From positions 1 through 11,127 of the forward strand of contig CAMAQW010000046.1 in the NCBI GenBank assembly GCA_945860335.1: a stretch of 11,127 nucleotides of DNA, written 5' to 3'. The notes under the pieces were generated by a model. It was not told where the DNA came from, ran no database searches, and saw nothing but the letters and a program-made list of their open reading frames with translations. Position 1 is the first letter of the stretch; each line of letters begins with the position of its first letter. This stretch comes from Sediminibacterium ginsengisoli (GTDB lineage: Bacteria > Bacteroidota > Bacteroidia > Chitinophagales > Chitinophagaceae). The position numbers and the translations under genes are program-made. Of this stretch, positions 6,965-11,127 are shown piece after piece.

Positions 6965-7777
6965 ATGAATAGAAAATCAATTTTAGGTTTACTGGTTGCC
7001 CTCGGTCTTCCGCTGGCCTGTTATTTGTGGCTTAAGTCTGCTAGTGAAAACGCCGTAGATATGCCTCGCAAATATCTACTAGACACCGTGGTTACACGTA
7101 TCGAAAAGGGGAAAGAGATAACAGATAGTATTTGGCATAAAACGGCCAATATTACCCTCGTTAACCAACTTGGAGATACAGTTAGCCTCTACGATAAGAG
7201 CTCTAAAATAATGGTGGTGGATTATGTATTTACGAGCTGTAGAAGTATTTGCCCCAAGCTTACATTTAACATGCAAAAGCTGCAACACTCTTTTAAGCTT
7301 GGAGGTAATGTGCGCAATAAAATTGATACTGCCGTTGTTCAATTTGTTTCATTTACCGTAGATCCAGAACGCGACTCGGTTCCGGTGCTTAAAAATTACG
7401 CTGATATTTTTGGTGCCAACCACGATAACTGGTGGTTTTTAACCGGCAATAAAGACAGTATTTACAAATTCGCTTTTGAAGAATTGAGGGTAGATAAATT
7501 TAGTGAAGAGCCTATCAGTCCTGACTTTGTGCATACTTCAAGGTTTGTACTACTTGATAAAGACCGATATGTGCGTGGCTTTTACAACGGGCTTGATTCT
7601 ATTTCGGTGGCGAAACTGGCTAGAGATATTGGGCTACTCATGCTCGAAAAAAACAAGAAAAATAAGGGCGCTATTTTCAGACAAATACTAGACCTGGCTT
7701 GGCTTTGGTTGATTATTATATCTGCTATTATATTTTTTGTAGTGTATATGCGTCAGCGCAGAAAAATTAATGGATAA
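6965..7777 (+). CDS. sco: SCO1/SenC-family copper chaperone with an extra C-terminal membrane anchor
   Basis: Thioredoxin-fold protein that delivers copper to the CuA site of subunit II. The product has 270 residues. Residues 5-24 form an N-terminal membrane anchor. The copper ligands are Cys92 and Cys96 (TSCRSICPKL) and His190 (DFVHTSRFVLLD). FTVDPERDSVPVLKNYADIF (130-149) is the SCO/peroxiredoxin-like core. After the domain, residues 243-261 form a second hydrophobic helix followed by RQRRK, so the C-terminus should lie in the cytoplasm and the copper domain in the periplasm. Most SCO proteins are about 200-230 residues with only the N-terminal anchor. ATG at 6965 is chosen because the in-frame TTG at 6935 lies in the terminator hairpin. 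DUF420 follows 23 bp later and is probably co-transcribed. Confidence 0.93.
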   Translation: MNRKSILGLLVALGLPLACYLWLKSASENAVDMPRKYLLDTVVTRIEKGKEITDSIWHKTANITLVNQLGDTVSLYDKSSKIMVVDYVFTSCRSICPKLTFNMQKLQHSFKLGGNVRNKIDTAVVQFVSFTVDPERDSVPVLKNYADIFGANHDNWWFLTGNKDSIYKFAFEELRVDKFSEEPISPDFVHTSRFVLLDKDRYVRGFYNGLDSISVAKLARDIGLLMLEKNKKNKGAIFRQILDLAWLWLIIISAIIFFVVYMRQRRKING

Positions 7778-7800
7778 AAATATTATTTAAAAACTATACT

Positions 7801-8385
7801 ATGTTACAAGCATCTATTTCAAAAAACGACAAACTTGCTAAATGGCTGATTGGAATTTTTTCGGTAGTGGTATTTACCGTTGTGGTACTACTTAGCAAAT
7901 TTAAATTGGATGTTGATTTAGGTTTTGACGTACATATTTTTGCAAAAGCAAATGCGGTGATCAATTCCATCATTGCTGTGTTGCTAGTTGCTGCGCTTGT
8001 TGCTGTTAAAAATGGCAATTACCAGTTACATAAAAAAATGATGATGGCGGCGCTTGTGTTGTCAGTACTTTTTTTAGTGTCTTATATTGCGCATCATTTA
8101 CTTGCTGGTGAAGCAAAGTTTGGAGATACCAATCATGATGGAATTTTAAGTGAAGCAGAAACTGCAGCGGTGGGTTCTTTTAGAACGCTTTATTTACTCA
8201 TTTTAAGTACGCATATATTTTTAGCAGCAGTTATATTACCGTTCATTTTATTTACAGCGTATCGTGCACTCACTGCCGAGTTTGCTACACATAAAAAACT
8301 AGCTAAAATTACTTGGCCACTATGGTTTTATGTAGCAGTGACAGGTCCGGTGGTATACTGGTTTATTGCGCCTTATTACGCATAG
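7801..8385 (+). CDS. DUF420 membrane protein (CtaM/YozB-like oxidase assembly) with EF-hand-like loop
   Basis: DUF420 family protein of 194 residues with five predicted helices (about 15-33, 48-69, 80-100, 128-154 and 172-191). Family patterns are KANAVINSIIAVLLVAAL (49-66), LHKKMMMAALVLSVLFLVSY (76-95) and STHIFLAAVILPF (136-148). Relatives in Firmicutes (CtaM/YozB) are needed for assembly of aa3-type oxidase, and its place after SCO suggests the same role here. Between helices 3 and 4, residues 109-120 (DTNHDGILSEAE) match the canonical EF-hand loop: Asp1, Asn3, Asp5, Gly6, Leu8, Glu12. Positive residues place the loop after helix 2 and the loop after helix 4 inside the cell, so the EF-hand loop should face the periplasm. 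The gene converges on the minus-strand operon with an 11-bp gap and no clear terminator. Confidence 0.88.
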   Translation: MLQASISKNDKLAKWLIGIFSVVVFTVVVLLSKFKLDVDLGFDVHIFAKANAVINSIIAVLLVAALVAVKNGNYQLHKKMMMAALVLSVLFLVSYIAHHLLAGEAKFGDTNHDGILSEAETAAVGSFRTLYLLILSTHIFLAAVILPFILFTAYRALTAEFATHKKLAKITWPLWFYVAVTGPVVYWFIAPYYA

Positions 8386-8396
8386 TGCAGCGGGGT

Positions 8397-8807
8397 TTAG
8401 AAACCAAGTTCCTGCATTGGGTCCCAAAAGTGTTTGCTAAAATTTTGAATGGTTTCGTCCTTGACGATAACACCTTCTTTTTCAAGTAATTCTTGCATGC
8501 GGGTAGGTGTTTCAAAATGAGCCTTACCACTTAGCATACCGTTTCTATTCACGACTCTTTGAGCGGGTACTTTAGGCTTTATAAAATGTGCGCCATTGAG
8601 TGCATAGCCTACTGCCCTTGAACTTTGCTTGCTTCCTAAATATGCTGCTATGGCACCATAGGTAGTTACACGTCCTTTTGGAATAAGCCTTACCACCTGG
8701 TAAACTAGTTCAAAAAAACTAGGTCCGTTTGTAGTACTAATGGCGTTTACTTTTTTTAAAGCAGCAGCACTACTGGGTATTTTTTTATTGCGGCTCGCGG
8801 AATTCAT
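8397..8807 (-). CDS. Alkyltransferase-like (ATL) protein, MGMT family without catalytic Cys
   Basis: Homolog of the DNA-binding domain of O6-alkylguanine-DNA alkyltransferase, 136 residues from the ATG at 8807. The helix-turn-helix region carries GRVTTYGAIAAYLG (45-58), with Tyr50 at the nucleotide-flipping position and Arg64 (SRAVGYAL) at the arginine-finger position. The active-site PCHRV is PAQRV here (81-85): Cys is Ala and His is Gln. It therefore cannot accept an alkyl group. ATL proteins bind O6-alkylguanine and hand the lesion to nucleotide excision repair; that role is inferred. The C-terminal 35 residues after the core are longer than in minimal ATLs. The frame stays open to 8933, but that region encodes DUF5522 in another frame, so the 8807 start (23-bp overlap with DUF5522) is preferred. 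The first 28 residues are low complexity and may be a linker. Confidence 0.85.
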   Translation of the reverse strand: MNSASRNKKIPSSAAALKKVNAISTTNGPSFFELVYQVVRLIPKGRVTTYGAIAAYLGSKQSSRAVGYALNGAHFIKPKVPAQRVVNRNGMLSGKAHFETPTRMQELLEKEGVIVKDETIQNFSKHFWDPMQELGF

Positions 8808-8988
8808 GAATTTCTTTGTTGAGAAGCATTTGTTTACGGGGCTCAGGAACCGCTTCGTAGGCATAAGGACAGTGCCTGCAACCATGTCCACAACAGTATC
8901 CTTTTGCAATATGATAGGCTTCTGTAAATACAAAATTACCAGAAGGATCTGTATAATAATCGACGTCTTTAATCAGGTTCGAGCTCAC
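8785..8988 (-). CDS. DUF5522 small Cys-rich protein
   Basis: Protein of 67 residues that matches the DUF5522 pattern: a start DVDYYTDPSGNFVFTEAYH (8-26) followed by the cluster GYCCGHGCRHCPY (30-42) with Cys32, Cys33, Cys37 and Cys40 and His26 and His39. The cysteines look suited to zinc or another metal, but the function is not known to me. The start is GTG at 8988, directly after an in-frame TAA, so no earlier start is possible, and no ATG occurs before the conserved region. The gene overlaps trmB by 20 bp and the alkyltransferase-like gene by 23 bp, so translational coupling is likely. The C-terminal 25 residues are charged and probably not part of the metal-binding core. Confidence 0.85.
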   Translation of the reverse strand: MSSNLIKDVDYYTDPSGNFVFTEAYHIAKGYCCGHGCRHCPYAYEAVPEPRKQMLLNKEIHEFREPQ

Positions 8989-9673
8989 TTAATAAACTTT
9001 TTAATTGCGTGTCTAATGCCAGCGGCAATTCTTTGTTAATGGAAAAAGATAAATAATGAATACGGTTGCTGCCTGCAATGTCTAAACCCTCGTAATGCGT
9101 TTTAATGTGCAATTCAGGTTTAATGTTTGCGCCTGCGTATACATTGTCCATATCCTCTAACAACGGAAGTTCAAATAAGTTGATAACAAGCTTGGTAAAT
9201 TGATATAAATCTGGACTATCAGTTTTTAAATGAATAATCCCCCCTGGTTTTAGTATTTGCTGGTATAAACGCAAAAATTTAGGGTGGGTAAGGCGTTTTT
9301 TAGCCTTGGATCCCCTTAGTTGTGGATCTGGAAAAGTGATCCATATCTCATCAATTTCGCTTTGGTTAAAATAATCAGGTACTTTATCGATGAGTGATCT
9401 AATAAAAGCCACGTTTTTGAGACCTTGTTCAAGCGCATTTGTAGCACCTCTCCAAATACGGTTACCTTTAATATCAATACCTATAAAATTACGGTTGGGG
9501 TGCATGTTACCTAGGCCCACTGCATATTCTCCTTTACCACAAGCTAATTCTAGTGTAATAGGGTTATTGTTTTTAAAAAACTCGTTCCATGTGCCCTTAG
9601 CGTTAACTGGGTATTCAAATACATTTTCGTACCCTTTAATAGCTTCAAACCTAATCAGCTTTTTTTGTCCCAT
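8969..9673 (-). CDS. trmB: tRNA (guanine-N7-)-methyltransferase TrmB
   Basis: S-adenosylmethionine-dependent methyltransferase that makes m7G at position 46 in the variable loop of tRNA. The product is 234 residues from the ATG at 9673. The SAM site is ELACGKGEY (42-50) with IGIDIKG (64-70). The TrmB signature is IWITFPDPQ (110-118) followed by KKRLTHPKFL (125-134). GGIIHLKTD (144-152) and KTHYEGL (191-197) are also typical. An in-frame ATG at 9691 would add six residues, but it lies upstream of the -7 box found here, and MGQKKLIRF is the usual TrmB start in this phylum. It is the first gene of a three-gene minus-strand operon with DUF5522 and the alkyltransferase-like gene, and is divergent from alkB with a 68-bp gap. 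Confidence 0.96.
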   Translation of the reverse strand: MGQKKLIRFEAIKGYENVFEYPVNAKGTWNEFFKNNNPITLELACGKGEYAVGLGNMHPNRNFIGIDIKGNRIWRGATNALEQGLKNVAFIRSLIDKVPDYFNQSEIDEIWITFPDPQLRGSKAKKRLTHPKFLRLYQQILKPGGIIHLKTDSPDLYQFTKLVINLFELPLLEDMDNVYAGANIKPELHIKTHYEGLDIAGSNRIHYLSFSINKELPLALDTQLKSLLSELEPD

Positions 9674-9677
9674 GGCG

Positions 9678-9685
9678 CAAAAGTA
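9678..9685 (-). promoter_or_regulatory. Bacteroidota -7 box for the trmB operon
   Basis: On the minus strand TACTTTTG matches TAnnTTTG at all fixed bases and is followed by CGCC and the trmB ATG. A TTTTAG sequence ends 18 bases upstream (near 9704) and may serve as a degenerate -33 element. The box ends 4 bases before the ATG at 9673, so transcription should start at or very near the start codon, which implies a leaderless or nearly leaderless mRNA. Confidence 0.55.
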
Positions 9686-9741
9686 AGCCAATGTGTAAAT
9701 CTGCTAAAATATTTATAAATTACTGTTCTAATTGAACCCTT

Positions 9742-10794
9742 ATGACGCGTGCTTTTAAATACATCCTTCCGTTTACGCTTTATGGGCTCGGGGTTTTGGC
9801 TTTTACTAAAACCGGTGTCTTTACCTGGTTGCCGCTCGTGTATACTTTTATATGCATTCCTGTACTTGAAATAATGGTAAAACCAGCAAGCAATAATTTA
9901 TCTGCCATTGAAGAGGACATACAAAAAGTTAACCCTGTCTACGATTATATTTTATATGCCGTTGTTGTTTTTCAGTTTGTTGCTTTGTGGCTTTTTTTAA
10001 AAAGTATGGTAGTTACAGATCTGTCATTATCTGATACTATTGGCCGTGTTATTGCCATGGGATTGTTGTGTGGCATTTTTGGTATTAATGTGGCACATGA
10101 ACTTGGGCACCGCGTAAATTTTATAGAACAGCTTTTTGCAAAATCACTTTTGCTTACAAGTTTATACATGCACTTTTTTATTGAGCACAATAAGGGGCAT
10201 CACAAGCATGTTGCTACACCTCATGATCCTAGCACTGCAAAATTAAACCAAAGCTTGTACCGTTTTTGGCTGCAAACCTTACCAGGGACCTATTTGAGCG
10301 CTTGGCATATTGCAATAGCAGATGCTACTAAAAAAAATAAAGTATTTCCAAAACTTAATAATGAAATGTTTTTATTTCAGGTGGTTCAACTTTTATTTGT
10401 GATAGGGGTGTTTTATTTTTTTGGCATGAAGGCAATGGTAGGCTTTTTAATAGCCGCTTTAATTGGTGGTCTTTTACTAGAAGCCGTTAATTATATTGAG
10501 CATTATGGACTTCTCCGAAAAACAATGGATACAGGAAAGTATGAGCGTGTGCTTCCTCAGCATAGTTGGAATAGCGATCATATTTTTGGCCGTTTATTAT
10601 TATTTGAATTGAGTAGACACAGTGATCATCATTATTTAGCATCCAGGAAGTACCAGATACTAAGAAGTATGGATCAAGCTCCTCAAATGCCTACGGGTTA
10701 TCCGGGTATGATTTTATTGGCGCTCGTTCCTTTTTGCTGGTTTGGCGTAATGGACAAGCAACTAAAAAAGTACGCACCGGTGCAGGGTGTTTAA
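9742..10794 (+). CDS. alkB: AlkB-family alkane 1-monooxygenase (membrane diiron hydroxylase)
   Basis: Integral membrane non-heme diiron monooxygenase that hydroxylates the terminal carbon of alkanes or related alkyl chains, taking electrons from rubredoxin. The 350 residues carry all AlkB histidine boxes: HELGH (119-123), HNKGHH (149-154) and HSDHH (293-297), together with NYIEHYGLLR (250-259), which separates AlkB from fatty acid desaturases. Hydrophobic helices lie near 5-20, 25-45, 68-90, 98-117, 132-147, 212-228 and 231-249. At 350 residues it is shorter than the Pseudomonas enzyme of about 400 and has no fused rubredoxin. No rubredoxin or rubredoxin reductase gene is in the window. The substrate cannot be told from the sequence. 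No clear -7 box was found upstream. A GMC oxidoreductase gene follows after 43 bp on the same strand. Confidence 0.93.
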   Translation: MTRAFKYILPFTLYGLGVLAFTKTGVFTWLPLVYTFICIPVLEIMVKPASNNLSAIEEDIQKVNPVYDYILYAVVVFQFVALWLFLKSMVVTDLSLSDTIGRVIAMGLLCGIFGINVAHELGHRVNFIEQLFAKSLLLTSLYMHFFIEHNKGHHKHVATPHDPSTAKLNQSLYRFWLQTLPGTYLSAWHIAIADATKKNKVFPKLNNEMFLFQVVQLLFVIGVFYFFGMKAMVGFLIAALIGGLLLEAVNYIEHYGLLRKTMDTGKYERVLPQHSWNSDHIFGRLLLFELSRHSDHHYLASRKYQILRSMDQAPQMPTGYPGMILLALVPFCWFGVMDKQLKKYAPVQGV

Positions 10795-10837
10795 TGGATT
10801 ACTATTTTTCGTATTTTGTTGATACAAAAAGGTATCT

Positions 10838-11127
10838 ATGGCAAAGCAAAACATTTTTGATGCAATTGTAGTAGGCTCTGGTATTTCTGGAGGATGGGCT
10901 GCTAAAGAGTTAACAGAAAAAGGACTCAAAACAATTTTATTAGAACGTGGCCGTAATGTAGAGCATATTAAAGATTACGAGGGTACCGAAAAAAATCCGT
11001 GGGAATTAGAACACCGCAACGGTACAACCCAAGAAGATAAAAAAAATTCTCCCATACAAAGTAAGTGTTACGCTTACGACGAGGTTTCAAAAAAGTTTTT
11101 TGTAAACGATAACGATCATCCTTACAA
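10838..11127 (+). CDS. GMC-family FAD oxidoreductase, 3'-partial
   Basis: N-terminal 96 residues of a glucose-methanol-choline family flavoprotein; the rest lies past the window end. The FAD-binding Rossmann start is FDAIVVGSGISGGWAAKEL (7-25), with the GxGxxG pattern at Gly13, Gly15 and Gly18, followed by the strand ending in LLERG (34-38), whose Glu36 should bind the FAD ribose. NPWELEHRNG (55-64) and QSKCYAYDEV (76-85) resemble GMC members from Bacteroidota that oxidise sugars or alcohols and often pair with a gluconate 2-dehydrogenase subunit 3-like protein. Such enzymes pass electrons to the quinone pool or to cytochrome c. The gene follows alkB, so an alcohol dehydrogenase role like that of AlkJ is possible, but the substrate is unknown. 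ATG at 10838 is the natural start. Confidence 0.92.
   Translation, partial: MAKQNIFDAIVVGSGISGGWAAKELTEKGLKTILLERGRNVEHIKDYEGTEKNPWELEHRNGTTQEDKKNSPIQSKCYAYDEVSKKFFVNDNDHPY

Noticed and set aside
8394..8405. Inverted repeat GGTTTAGAAACC between the convergent DUF420 and ATL genes
   Set aside because: The stem is only 5 bp with a 2-base centre and has no T-tract in either direction, and it overlaps the ATL stop codon. It is not a credible terminator.
8808..8933. Longer N-terminus for the alkyltransferase-like protein (start at 8933)
   Set aside because: This stretch is coded in another frame by DUF5522 with its conserved Cys cluster. The extra residues resemble no MGMT domain.
8740..9039. 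Plus-strand open frame of 99 codons across the trmB-DUF5522-ATL region
   Set aside because: It is antisense to three overlapping genes with recognised motifs and has no recognisable domain.
10803..10818. TATTTTTC and TATTTTG as a promoter for the GMC gene
   Set aside because: One has a mismatch at the key last G and the other is one base short. No TTG element lies at the right distance, so the gene is more simply read through from alkB.

Overview
The window is AT-rich DNA from a bacterium of the Bacteroidota. This assignment is inferred from several signs: an alternative complex III subunit joined to a cytochrome c oxidase operon, two tandem subunit III genes, starts without clear Shine-Dalgarno sites, and -7 boxes of the TAnnTTTG type. 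The protein style is closest to the Chitinophagales/Sphingobacteriales side of the phylum, but the genus cannot be named from this sequence.

Positions 1-6894 (+) hold the 3' part of a respiratory operon: actF (last gene of the alternative complex III quinol:cytochrome c oxidoreductase, 5' end cut by the window), coxB (CuA subunit II), coxA (A1-type heme-copper subunit I), ctaB (heme O synthase), two different coxC genes (subunit III) and a small subunit IV. A strong rho-independent terminator (6917-6948) closes this part. Together the products carry electrons from quinol to cytochrome c and on to O2, and CtaB makes the heme precursor. Immediately after the terminator come two likely oxidase assembly genes, a SCO copper chaperone with a membrane anchor at both ends and a DUF420 membrane protein that carries a canonical EF-hand-like loop (7801-8385).

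Positions 8397-9673 (-) hold a compact three-gene operon facing the respiratory genes: trmB (tRNA m7G46 methyltransferase), a 67-residue Cys-rich DUF5522 protein, and an alkyltransferase-like protein whose catalytic Cys is replaced by Ala. The three reading frames overlap by 20 and 23 bp. A good -7 box lies just upstream of trmB.

Positions 9742-11127 (+) start a third unit, divergent from trmB: an AlkB-type membrane diiron alkane monooxygenase followed 43 bp later by a GMC-family FAD oxidoreductase cut off by the window end. This pair could oxidise an alkyl chain to an alcohol and then further, but that is inference.

No tRNA, rRNA, insertion sequence, CRISPR or phage feature was seen, and there is no gene-free stretch over 300 bases. 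Most of the window is a well-known type of locus. The points that stand out are the EF-hand insert in DUF420, the double-anchored SCO, a possible promoter inside the terminator, and the Cys-less alkyltransferase-like gene coupled to DUF5522.
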